Assembly (NCBI GenBank): GCA_010015805.1
Contig: ML978124.1
Coordinates: 248,001 to 312,000, forward strand
Direction: 5' to 3'
From: Rhizodiscina lignyota
Lineage: Eukaryota > Ascomycota > Dothideomycetes > Aulographales > Rhizodiscinaceae
DNA: 64,000 bases
A program made the position numbers and the translations under genes. Position 1 is the stretch's first letter, and each line of letters opens with the position of its first letter. Positions 54,616 to 64,000 of the stretch are shown one piece after another. The notes under the pieces were generated by a model, which saw only the letters and a list, made by a program, of their open reading frames with translations, was not told the DNA's origin and made no database searches.

Positions 54616-56244
54616 ATGGCGCGGATTCTTCTTGACTTGGCTAGTCCCCACGTCCGACTCGCTTTGAGAATTTACTTCAATGTTATCCTCCCTCTGCTCG
54701 GGTTGATCGGCGACCAATGCTGCAAGAAAAGATCTCAGCTACGCCTACTTCGGAAACGACCTCTCGAAATCACGCACATGACAGGATGGCTCCGCGGAAC
54801 AAGTGCGGCTTGCGCTATGTACTCAATGAGACGAAGTCCAGCCGGCTGGCTAGGCTTCGTCATGGTCCTCGCCGGCCTTTACTGGCTGATAGCCGATCTG
54901 GTTGTGAGCGCTCTCGTCGTCCCAGTCAATGTTGTCGATCGATGTCCATTCAACACCACCGGACCTTATCAGGTGATGCCTACTCCTCATGTAATGGGCC
55001 CGCTCTCGGTTGGACCTGTGGGAACTCTGTTCGACATCATCACTGGGGCGCAGAAGACGAGCAAAGCCAACGGTGGTCTGACCGGGATCTTTAACAAATC
55101 CAATACCGATCCACTCTTTCGTGCTGATGCTCAGGATATCCTGGGTCAATGGGAGTGTCGACGCGTAGGCAAAGACTCAACATACCCTTTTGACACACCC
55201 CCGCTATCCATAGTGGAAGATCTCGTGTTACGGGGCCTCATGTATGACCCCTCGAGTTACTGTCCAACAATGCTGATTGGGAAGAATCAGTACATCCAAA
55301 TGCTCGCATGGTCCAGTTCAGTCAGCGACTGGTCGTACGAGATTGCCGGCAAAACTTCCGAGGAGATTGCCACCGACACGGAGTTGCATTTGTGGAATGT
55401 CCTTGCCGCCGTCGACCTGTCCACAGAGCCTAGCGACGATAAAGTCATGCGCTCTTTCAATTGCACCATGAATGCTCCGGCTGTCGAATTCGTCCTCGGA
55501 AAGTTGCAAGGCACCACGACGCTGAGCAGCTTCTGCCTGGCTCTCACAACCAATGTCTACGGCTATTTTACGCTCGGCATCCCGCCTGTGCCCGAAATGG
55601 ATGCTGCAATAGCCTCCACACTAGACACCATGATCATGATGGCCGGGGCATACGGCGCCGGGGTCAATAAGCCTCCTCCGTCCATTCCCGACGAAACGCA
55701 AGGCTGCTTCGCAGTGAAAACGGAAGTGCCTGGGCCTGTTATAATTGTCTTTATCTTGGTTACTGCCACCGCTCTCACCATCTGTGCTTATTGGCTCCTT
55801 CTCATCATCCAGATCAAAGCCTTACGTAACCAATCGCCGGATGAGGTGGCTTTAGTATCCAAAGACACACCAAATGGCTTACTAGGCTGGATGAAACAAG
55901 CCGTCTGCGAGAATGGTCCAACCAACACGGTCGAATATCGCAACTTCCGCAACTGGACACTCGCTCCAAGCCGGGAAATGCTAGGTTTGCGCCTCATTCG
56001 AAAGGACCAGTTCATCTCCGAGAAGGATGAACAATACTGGGATGACGAATCATCTGCGTTGAGCATTCAGACCTCCAGTACAGACAAGCAACCACTTGTT
56101 ACAACACAGGAAGTGCCTGCAACCCGAACTCGAGCGGTATTGCGTAAACCAGTGCAGTGTAAGGTTACTCCAATTCGCTCGCATCCACCACAGGCTAGTG
56201 TCACAGCGTACGGTCCAATAGCACCATCGTACAGCATCACCTAG
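54616..56244 (+). CDS. Orphan fungal membrane protein
   Basis: Single exon, 542 aa. Hydrophobic spans at about 15-33 (IYFNVILPLLGLIG), 73-103 (AGWLGFVMVLAGLYWLIADLVVSALVV) and 375-400 (GPVIIVFILVTATALTICAYWLLLIIQI). Between the second and third lies a roughly 270-residue loop with N-glycosylation sequons (NTTG, NKSN, NCTM) and several cysteines (RCPFN, WECRR, SYCPT, FNCTM, SFCLA, GCFAV), so it is probably extracellular or lumenal. A 140-residue Ser/Thr-rich tail should be cytosolic. The layout (a long glycosylated loop between terminal spans) recurs in Pezizomycotina proteins of unknown function. No enzyme motif is seen. Confidence 0.8.
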   Translation: MARILLDLASPHVRLALRIYFNVILPLLGLIGDQCCKKRSQLRLLRKRPLEITHMTGWLRGTSAACAMYSMRRSPAGWLGFVMVLAGLYWLIADLVVSALVVPVNVVDRCPFNTTGPYQVMPTPHVMGPLSVGPVGTLFDIITGAQKTSKANGGLTGIFNKSNTDPLFRADAQDILGQWECRRVGKDSTYPFDTPPLSIVEDLVLRGLMYDPSSYCPTMLIGKNQYIQMLAWSSSVSDWSYEIAGKTSEEIATDTELHLWNVLAAVDLSTEPSDDKVMRSFNCTMNAPAVEFVLGKLQGTTTLSSFCLALTTNVYGYFTLGIPPVPEMDAAIASTLDTMIMMAGAYGAGVNKPPPSIPDETQGCFAVKTEVPGPVIIVFILVTATALTICAYWLLLIIQIKALRNQSPDEVALVSKDTPNGLLGWMKQAVCENGPTNTVEYRNFRNWTLAPSREMLGLRLIRKDQFISEKDEQYWDDESSALSIQTSSTDKQPLVTTQEVPATRTRAVLRKPVQCKVTPIRSHPPQASVTAYGPIAPSYSIT

Positions 56245-56484
56245 AGGAAGGCTCATGTGCGCATCTTCAGGAATGGAATACTTCGAAATATATCCATCTT
56301 ATTTACCTAAGAGCCGTTATACAAACCAGTCGTTAATCCTCTAGCAGCTAGATGTACTACGCCCCATCTCTCAGCCTATATCAGCCGAACTCCCGCAAGT
56401 ATATACTCCCATCTTGTCAATCCATACATATATCCTCAAACCCAACAAACTCCTTTCCCATCTATATACACCCAGCAATACCAA

Positions 56485-58096
56485 TCAAAGCAGCACCATC
56501 CCCACCAAACTCACAATCCCAGCACCCACCATCAACACCCCCAAACTCCACTCCACCCCCTCCACCCTCCCCGCCCCACTCGGCGTCATCTTCGCCTGCG
56601 TGCCCTGCACCCCACTGCTCGTAGCCGTGCAGCTCGCCCCGCACTCAAAGCCCGTAGGACAGCACCCACCGCCCACACTCTGCGAGCACGTGCTCCAGCC
56701 CTGCGCACACGTGCCCGTCAGCGCCGCCGCGGCAGCGCTCACCGTGCCGGTACTCGTGATCGTCCTCGTCCCCGACGGTCCGGCGGACGAGAGCGAGGGG
56801 GTGAAGCCGGAGCCCGCGACGATGGTGACGCCGTTGGACACCACGACGGTCTGCGTGGCGGGGGTGGGGCACGACGTGGACTGGCAGTCGCGGCCGACGC
56901 GGCAGCAGCCGCCGCCGTAGTAGGCGCTGCATTGGTAGAAGCCTGTGGGGCAGACGCTGCCGCCGCCGCCGGACTGGGTGGTGGTGAACGTCGTGAGACG
57001 GGCACTGCTGGACGCTACGGTCGTGGGGCGGTTGGGCGGGAGCGGGGTGCCCTCGGTGGTGGTCGTCGTGACGGTTGGCGTGTCGACGGGGCTGCTGCTG
57101 GATGAAGGAGGGCAGGTATGAGAGCCGCATTCGCGGTCTGTTGCACAGCAGCCTCCGCCCACGGAGGAGGGACAGGAGCGGAAGCCGGATGAGCAGGTGG
57201 ATGATGTCGGCGGGGGTGCAGCGGCGGTGGTGCCATTGGCTGATTGGGAGCCTGTTACTGTGACGGTTGGGAGGGTTGTTGTCGCTGTGGATGCGCTGAT
57301 GGACTTGCCTTGGTGAATGTCAGCACCGATTGGAGCATATAGAAATAGGCAGTGTAGACTTACATCCAATCCCCTCGCACGTGAAATTCGGAATACAACA
57401 TCCACCATTATCGCTCCCCGGACAGCTCGTATACCCTTGCGAAGTATCGCAGTCCGAGACCGTCCCTCCGCAATTACCGCCACTAGGACAGCATCCCACG
57501 TCTCCTAGATCGCTGTCGTCCACGATGACGCACGTCTCGTCCGTCGCGCAGCAGCTGTTCGGCCGTTGGATCGAGGAGCAATTGTTCGTGCCAGTAGGAC
57601 ACTGAAAACTCCTCGTTTGAAGAAGCGCCCTTGGGAAAAGCCACTCGAGCTTCGAGTCTCGCATGACCGTCTCATCATGCAGCAGAAACGGCGGGAGCAG
57701 CGCTGTCTGCATGCTCGAATTCGCATACGCCCCATCCCCTTCCTCCCCCACCGCACGCCGCCGTATCCGCGGCGTATCGCCCGCAAACTGAGCCGCATAG
57801 CCATCCTCCTCGCCCTCCCAGCTCTGCGCCTCCTCGTCGAACTGCCAGTACTCCAAGAAGAACTTCTCCCCCTCATCACCGCTCATCTTCCGCACGCCAA
57901 CCGGCTGCCCCGAGTTCAGCCTCTCCTGCACTTCGAAGCTCCTCTTCACCACCGTCTCCTCTTCCGGCCAGTATTTCGCGCCTACGGGGAGGTTGTACGG
58001 CCATTGCGGGTCCGGCGCGACGCGCGGTATCGACGTCGCGAGGAGGAGGAGCAGCACGGAGCTTGGGAGCGCGAGGAAGCGCGCGGGCGAGGGCAT
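56485..58096 (-). CDS. GPI-anchored cysteine-rich cell-wall protein
   Basis: Exons 58096-57364 and 57308-56485; 55-nt intron joins EGIG-C-KSISAS; 518 aa. Signal peptide near residues 8-22 (ALPSSVLLLLLATSIP). Residues about 160-245 hold tightly packed Cys modules (CPTGTNNCSSI..PNSCCATDETC, CCPSGGNCGG, CPGSDNGGCCIPNFTC). Then come Ser/Thr-rich stretches alternating with three further modules of the form C..G...C....GGGCC..G..C. The C-terminus ends in a Gly/Ala omega-like region and a hydrophobic tail (LGVLMVGAGIVSLVGMVLL) with no charged end, as for a GPI signal. Family members are annotated as GPI-anchored proteins; a wall or carbohydrate-binding role is likely but unproved. Confidence 0.87.
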
Positions 58097-60165
58097 TGGA
58101 ATGTGGATTCGATCCGGTATGCGACGAGGCGTCTTCGTACACAGAGAATGAGATTATGCAGCAGACAGGAAAGGCGCGAAAGGAGATGTCCTCCGTATGT
58201 GGTGGACAGTCCTCAGTTCTCGGCGGAGCAAATTCGATGGCTGGTGCACTGGAGAGGCTGGGAGACAACGTGCACCCAGCTCAGCCGTAAGCGGACATGC
58301 GACGACGGCGACAACTCAGAGGCGAGCGAGAGCGACTCGTTATGCGAATTGGACGGTGCATAATGCTTTGCGGCAAGCTGGATGGAGCTTTATCTGAGAC
58401 AGCTTCCAAGTCCGGTGAGCTCTGTTGTGGAGAGCACTGCTGCACGAGTGGGGTGCGCTGATTGGTTGGCGGGGTATCGACTCCTCCAATCGAGCGTTCT
58501 TAATGGTTGCACAAGATGAGGAGGGAGTTCTCGAGCTCATACTGCATAGCAATAATGGCCTCAGACATGGCAGAAGGTCCTCATTCCTACTCTGCCTTGG
58601 GCAGCTCCGATCAGTATTGACAGCGAGGGTGACGGTACTGTGGTACCTCGATCCAATGCACAAGCGCGATGCACACCACCATGCAGATCAGGTAGGCAAG
58701 AAATCCAAATCTATTCCATGACCATGACCATGACCATGTCTAAAGAGCCTTTTCCCCGCTCGATCAACCCTACAGCCACGTGTACAAGCGCTGCAGAGGG
58801 CATCTCAACCCTGCGTCTCGGTCCAAACAAGCCAGAATTGCACCAGGGCCTCGCCACTGTATTGTATTCCAAAGCCACGCCGAATGACGCTTCTTGAGAC
58901 TCGCCACGCACAATCCACAACTTGGCGCACATATATTCATCTACTCTGGACAATATGTTACAGTCCTTTCCTTTCCGTCTCGCTTTAGTCTACCCCCCAC
59001 TCGCAACTCGACCATATCCGTCCGCTCAATTCATCAGCTCGAAGCGCAGGTATTGAAACAAGCGATCTACTACGCGAGCCCTCTCCAGCGATCTTGTGCA
59101 AAGCCAGATTTTTCAACTCGAAAAGAGAGAAGCAGTTTCAAAACGAGTAGTACCACCCAATGTGTGCAACAAGTTGCCAGCAAAAACGATCTGTGCAGAA
59201 TGGGAGACAGAAAGAACGCCTTCTATATGCCAGAACGCCCATCGATTCACAGCGAGAGCTCTCCTTTTTTGAGGGTGAACGTAGGAAATGTTTCGAATCA
59301 CAGCAAAAACGGAAAGCACACGTCCGACTACTCCGTCAGCCGAGAGGTATCCCAAAAAGGAGAACCAGCACGAAACAACACACAAGTATAAGAAGAAGAA
59401 AATTCGCACAGTTAGTAGGTAACGGCGGGCCGTGTTTTTTCCATTGGAGTTAGGCGTATAGCCTATAGCCCTCTCGGGAGAGGCCCGCGAAGTAGTGGTC
59501 GTTCAGTATGTACAAAGTGAGCATCGTCCTCGGAATTCTCGGGGTACGGGCTTTCTCGGTTTGATCCGTGTGGTAACAAGAGAGAATTACCGGATCATCT
59601 ATATGCAAAGTTCGGGGATGTAACAGCAAAGGGGCAAAGAGGCTCGCCAGCAAAAAAGCAAAAAAGTAGCAAAAAACAAAAGCAAGAAAAAGCAAAGGTG
59701 CCATCCAACGATCTGATGATCGTAATCCAAACAGACACAGTAGTGAGAAAAGAAAAAAGCCATCATTCGACGCCACACCCCTCTTTTCAAGAACGTGCTT
59801 CCAAACGTGCAGACCGCTACAGGAGGATGCACGCTTTCTTCACATGCAAGTGACGCAGCCAGGGTATGTCTTTAAACGCAAAAAAGCCAGTTCAGCTCAG
59901 TTCCAGTTGAGAGGTGGTTGATTTCCAACCTCGCCGCGGAGAATGCTGGGGAAGAAAAAGCCACCATGATGCATCGGGAAACAGCTTGCGACAAAGGCTG
60001 AAGGACTCGGCGGGGTTGGTTGGGTTGTGTGACAAATTTGGCGTTTGTCATAGGTATGCGGCGGAGAAATATCGAAGACTTGGCGTCTCACCGCGCGCGT
60101 TAGTCACCTTTAGCCGGTTGGGAGTCGGGACGGACGGGTACGAGCGCAGCGACGGCGCGAGTGCG
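58097..60165. other. 2.1-kb gene-less stretch with a CCATGA repeat and purine-rich tracts
   Basis: Upstream region of the GPI protein and 3' region of FlbA. CCATGA hexamer repeat (58726-58749). From 59630 to 59760 the plus strand is strongly A/G-rich (AAAGCAAAAAAG-type). No gene supported; frames up to 165 codons lack recognisable domains. Confidence 0.5.
58726..58749. repeat. CCATGA hexanucleotide repeat
   Basis: Three full CCATGA units and a fourth CCATGT. Confidence 0.9.
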
Positions 60166-62907
60166 CTACGTGCGGATTGAGAAATTGCCGCCCAACGCGG
60201 TCTCGAGGTTGCGCTCGCGGAGGATCGTGGCATATTTGGGCTCGCGCATGAATTTGGGAACCGAGTCCTGTAGGATTGTTAGATAGGATTCTCACAGCAT
60301 GCCGGCTCAACAGAAGGATCCGAAATATGTAGTGTAGCCAAGGAATGGAAAACTTACGCTTGCCATGAGTTTGAACACCGAGGTTTGTGCCTGGTCGAAG
60401 AGAGATGCAACCTCGTCCAAGCTCTTGATCATTGCATCGTCATCTCCAACAGCACGTGTCATCCGACCCGCAAGAGCAGTACGCAGGCTGTGGTCGATGT
60501 TGAGCTCGCACGGAGATCCCGGGGCGAGGAAAGCATTGTAGAGACCTAGAAATCGTTAGCTCCGTTCACTTGTTAAAATCCTATGAAATGGCACCTCCAA
60601 ACTCACTGTACGCGGCTGCGAGCGTCTCCCTGATTGCCTCAAACTTCGGAACGGCACTTGAGCGCTTCGCTGAATTGTAGCCTGCCAAGAAATCCTTGAC
60701 GTCCAGATAGAATGCAAGATTCTCCTCGCAATGCGTATCTCGTAGGTATTCGCGGAACAGCAAGCGGAGCGCGGGATCGCGGATGATGATGCTCATGCGG
60801 TTCGCGTTTGAGTCCTTCGACGACATGTCCCTGTTCTTGGCTAGAGAAGTCTCGTTCTGCTCAGCGGGTGGTCTCGGGCTGCTTATCCATCCTGCAACTC
60901 GCTGGCCCTTTTCCGTGATGTAGTAGACTGCAGATTTGGTTGGAATGAACCGCGCGCTGTTCGGCAGAGTGTCTACCGGTTGCATCAAGCCGTAGTCGCA
61001 GAACAGAGTTGCCAGTTCGACCGTCTCTCGCCTGTCGACCAGAGTGCAGCAGTCCATAAGCCAGTCGATCGTGGACTTGCCCGTGAACGTGTTAAAGTAG
61101 AGCTTATCGCCAATCTTTCGATCCCGTGCCATCCGGACGCCAACCAATCCGCTGGCGTATTCGCTGAGAGAATCTGAATCTGATGAAGAGGTGCTATTCT
61201 TCAAGTTTGGGCCTTCAGTGCCCGCAAATCTCCTAAAGATGACTTCAATAGTCGCCTGATCACGATGAAGCTTGTCCGTGTCTGCCTCTCGCTCCACAAT
61301 GACCAGGTGCATCTGATTCCGGTTCGAGTCCAATGCGTCCATAACATGGCGCTGATTGATGCCATTCCTCTGGCAGAAGCGAGCCAAGACGGCCATGCCC
61401 TTCGATGTGAGCTGCCAAACCGCACTCTTTGAGTTGAAATCGCTCTTGTTGTCGACTGCCTCGATGAACCGAGCTTCCAGGAACTTCTGACATACTGAGC
61501 GTGCCATCTCCCTCGCCATGGAAAAGGTGGTGGTCGTGGTAGTTGTGACTATCCTGGAGGGGTCTTTCGGATCTGGCATGCGATTTGACTGCGAGAATTT
61601 CAGGGAGCCCAGATTCGTGATGGCTTCTTCGGATGTGAACGTGTGCTCGACTTTCTGGAACCGTACCCGATGCGGGGTGAGAGGGAGAGAAACCACGAGG
61701 GTTGAGAAGAGATCTTTGAAGTCCTGTGCTCCTGCAGATTAGCATATCCATATATAGTTAAAGATATAAAGCAGCAATAAATATTCACAGAAATTATAGA
61801 CAATGGAAAAATGTGGGAAAGCACGGCACAATCAGATGCAATGGGCGGTTGGCAGCGCGCGAAGCAGCAACGCATTGGATAGAGTCAATTGCATCGGTGA
61901 AATGGGATCAGAGCTCTCGAGAATGTCTAGACCAAGTGAGAGCGTGTGACTGCAATCGCATGCAGATAAGAATAATTACTCACCCTTGTGAACGGCCGAT
62001 CATCGTCGGTCATCCGCAGGAGGCGTGAAGAAGTTTGATGCATTTTGCGCTGTCGTCTGTTGTCGTGGAGGGCGGGAAGGCCAGCAGCGAGATTGAGCTC
62101 CTCGGCGATGGAGGCGGACTTGGAGGAGGCAGTGTCGGACTGCTTGACCACAAAGTCGTCCGAGTCGAAGGGCGACTCGCTGTTGAGGTTGAGTCGGTTG
62201 AGGCTGCTTGTGATGGGCGCAGAGGATGCCTGTTTGTGCGATGGTTGCACAGCGGTCGGCTGGCACTGCGTCAGTGGCAGGCCCTCTACAGATCTGGAGT
62301 GCACGCGGCCGCCGGGATTGTCGCGTGGTTTGTCGCCAGCAGCCGCTCCCGCCAATTCTGCAGTAGCACCGGAGGGCAATTGATCGGTGGACAGAGGGGT
62401 GGAGTCGTCGTCGTTGTAGCTGTCGAAGTCGTGACGCTGCGGCACTCTCTTTTGAGAGGGCCGGGATGTGGAGCTCGGCCGGTGGGAGTTCGGCTGCGCA
62501 GAAGCGGTTCGGCCAACCCACGAGGGCAGGCGCTTGGAGAGGCGGCGGCGGTCACTATTTTCGCGATGCAGCGAGTCGTTGGGCGGCGAGGCGGTGGATT
62601 GGTTGTTGTTGGAGGTGGTGGTGGAGGTGGAAGGGGACGGGGCAGGAGACGGGGGCGTTGGCGGAAGGCGTCCGAAGGTGCTGGAGCTCGCTACTTCAGT
62701 AGTGCCTTGATCGGCAGCGCGCTTATGTTTGACGGAGTCGGGAAAGCGGGCAGCACGCTCAACGCTAGCCTCGCCGCTGTTCTCGTCGGCAGCTGCTGGC
62801 GAGTTGGAGGGCTGGGCGGCAGAATGGGTGCGAGCAACAGGCAGGTCGAAAGCGTGCTGCCTCTGCTGCTGCTGCTGACCGTCGAAGAGGTGCGGGTGGG
62901 CCATCAT
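60166..62907 (-). CDS. flbA: FlbA-type regulator of G-protein signalling (DEP + RGS)
   Basis: GTPase-activating protein for a heterotrimeric G-alpha; in Aspergillus FlbA ends growth signalling and allows conidiation, in yeast Sst2 damps pheromone signalling. Exons 62907-61984, 61723-60607, 60545-60358, 60267-60166; introns 260, 61 and 90 nt; 776 aa. Residues 1-300 are disordered (QQQQQRQ near the start, Ser/Pro-rich). DDDRPFTR-DFKDLFSTL, formed across the long intron, starts the DEP region (SLPLTPHRVRFQKVEHTFTSEEAI, about 318-425); a second DEP (KIGDKLYFNTFTGKSTIDWLMDCC) follows at about 500-585. The RGS domain (RDPALRLLFREYLRDTHCEENLAFYLDV) begins near 620 and runs over introns 2 and 3. ATG 62907 is chosen; a second ATG follows directly. 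Confidence 0.95.
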
Positions 62908-64000
62908 GTCATCGGATCTGGCTGGGTTGACGCTGCGCGTGAAACGGCTACGGGCGACCCCCGAATCGATGCTCGCTCCGCACGTTGCAGGCCTGTCGCT
63001 TGCGTGGAGCGGTGGGTGGACTGCTGCAGTGGGCGGCGTGTCAGAAGCTTGCGATGCAGAGCAAATCGCTGCAGCCGGGAGGCCGTGGTACTTGAGCGTC
63101 TTGCACCGTATTGTCTGCGTTTATTTGCTTCTCATCCTGACCCCATTCCGTTACCATGTCTGGCAGCCAGGAGATTTCCACGCGACGCCCAGCCGCAGCC
63201 ACGTTTTCTCGCTGACCAGGTGTGCGTGTGGAGCGCAGCGCGACGCAGGGGTGCCGGTACGGGCGTTGGCGTGATTACGGCGGCCATGGTGCACCTCCAA
63301 AAATTGGCCAGCTGCTGCCAATTTCCTGGCCAATTTGCGTGCGCTCTCACGCTCTACACTCTGCCTGCTGGCCGAGTCGCGTCCCCTTTGCGGCGTGACT
63401 CGCGGGGACGCTCTTGCTTCCTGGTGCCTAGTCTGGCTAGCAGCCTGCTGCTCCTGCCATGTGCGCGCGGTGGGAGGAATGCTGCGCACATGGCAAGCAC
63501 GCGAGCGCGGCCAATCAGCGCGCGCCGCCAGCCAGGAGAGTGGGCTGCAGAGGCGTGCCTTCCGCTTGCAGGCATTCGCTCGCTTGTCTCGCGCGCTCTC
63601 GCTTCAGCGCTGCGGGCGGCGAGTGGCCCTGGGCAGGTACGAAGCATCAGGAGATTTCGCAGATATCAGCTCCTGACCGCACCTCCACGCCCACAAAACA
63701 CTCCAGAGCGTGCTCCTAGCGGCCGATCGCACTGTTGCGAGTCCACCAGCGAGCTGCCTCCCATATCTCATCACCTCATCTGCAATCAAGTCAATGCGGA
63801 TCAGCATCACCGCGAGGACTTCTCGTCCGGCGGCATCGGTGTTTGCGAGTCTCCCATCTGCTGCATGCACATTTGCCCATATCATCTACAGTAGTGCATC
63901 TTCCTCTGCCCATCGTGCTCCATCCTGCAGCGGCTGTATCTTGCCTACAGCTGCACAGCGATGGATAATCTACATATTTCCCCAGACAAGATGCTCCTGG
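62908..64000. other. FlbA 5' flank
   Basis: GC-rich 1.1 kb to the window edge. Long open frames on the plus strand here and over FlbA exon 1 (62035-63894) are antisense to FlbA and look like a by-product of GC-rich codon use. No gene supported. Confidence 0.55.

Noticed and set aside
62035-63894. 619-codon open frame on the plus strand
   Set aside because: Antisense to FlbA exon 1, low-complexity Val/Gly/Arg-rich, no domain; FlbA on the other strand is certain.

Overview
The window is nuclear DNA of a filamentous ascomycete (Pezizomycotina; a Dothideomycete is my best guess, but the sequence alone does not prove the class). Three things point there: about 40 short spliceosomal introns (mostly 44-90 nt) with GTRNGT-type donors and CTRAC-like branch sites; typical Pezizomycotina families (HET-domain protein, Zn2Cys6 regulator, CYP504 P450, FlbA-type RGS protein, GPI-anchored Cys-rich wall protein); and a full set of secreted plant-polymer enzymes. 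I reconstructed spliced models by hand. Exon joins given in the entries were checked for reading phase.

Layout. 0-2.7 kb: the 3' part of nucleoporin NSP1. 3.3-25.7 kb: an accessory and catabolic stretch with a Zn2Cys6 regulator followed by an intracellular GH43, an M20 amidohydrolase, a secreted SurE phosphatase, a decayed amino-acid permease, an unusual protein kinase, a Rieske oxygenase divergent from a CYP504 P450, a HET protein, and then myo-inositol oxygenase next to a Gfo/Idh/MocA dehydrogenase. 26-34.3 kb: four minus-strand genes for sugar-polymer use (GH95 alpha-fucosidase, secreted EGF plus beta-propeller protein, monocarboxylate-type MFS carrier, GH5 endoglucanase). 34.3-44.4 kb: gene-poor, with a P-type ATPase relic, a small orphan protein, a five-exon secreted NlpC/P60 peptidase and a 2.3 kb stretch full of minisatellites and regulatory-looking repeats. 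44.4-50 kb: a compact core block (Ski8, septin Cdc10, mitochondrial ribosomal protein bL32m, guanylate kinase). 50-64 kb: sparser again, with a tiny Cys-rich secreted protein, an orphan membrane protein, a GPI-anchored Cys-rich protein and FlbA.

How the genes may work together. The 22-34 kb part looks like a carbohydrate-use island: GH95, GH5 and the propeller protein act outside the cell, the MFS carrier may import an acid or small product, and the inositol pair oxidises inositol inside. The Rieske oxygenase and CYP504 share one 961-bp promoter region and could act on one aromatic or quaternary-amine substrate. These links are inferred from position and family only. I saw no retroelement, tRNA, rRNA or CRISPR feature that I could support. 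The best candidates for something undescribed are the kinase with a DWG motif and an HMG-like N-terminus (12.99-14.86 kb), the two-repeat HPNCGC peptide (52.2 kb), and the repeat-rich, TATA-led but gene-less segment at 42.3-43.9 kb.
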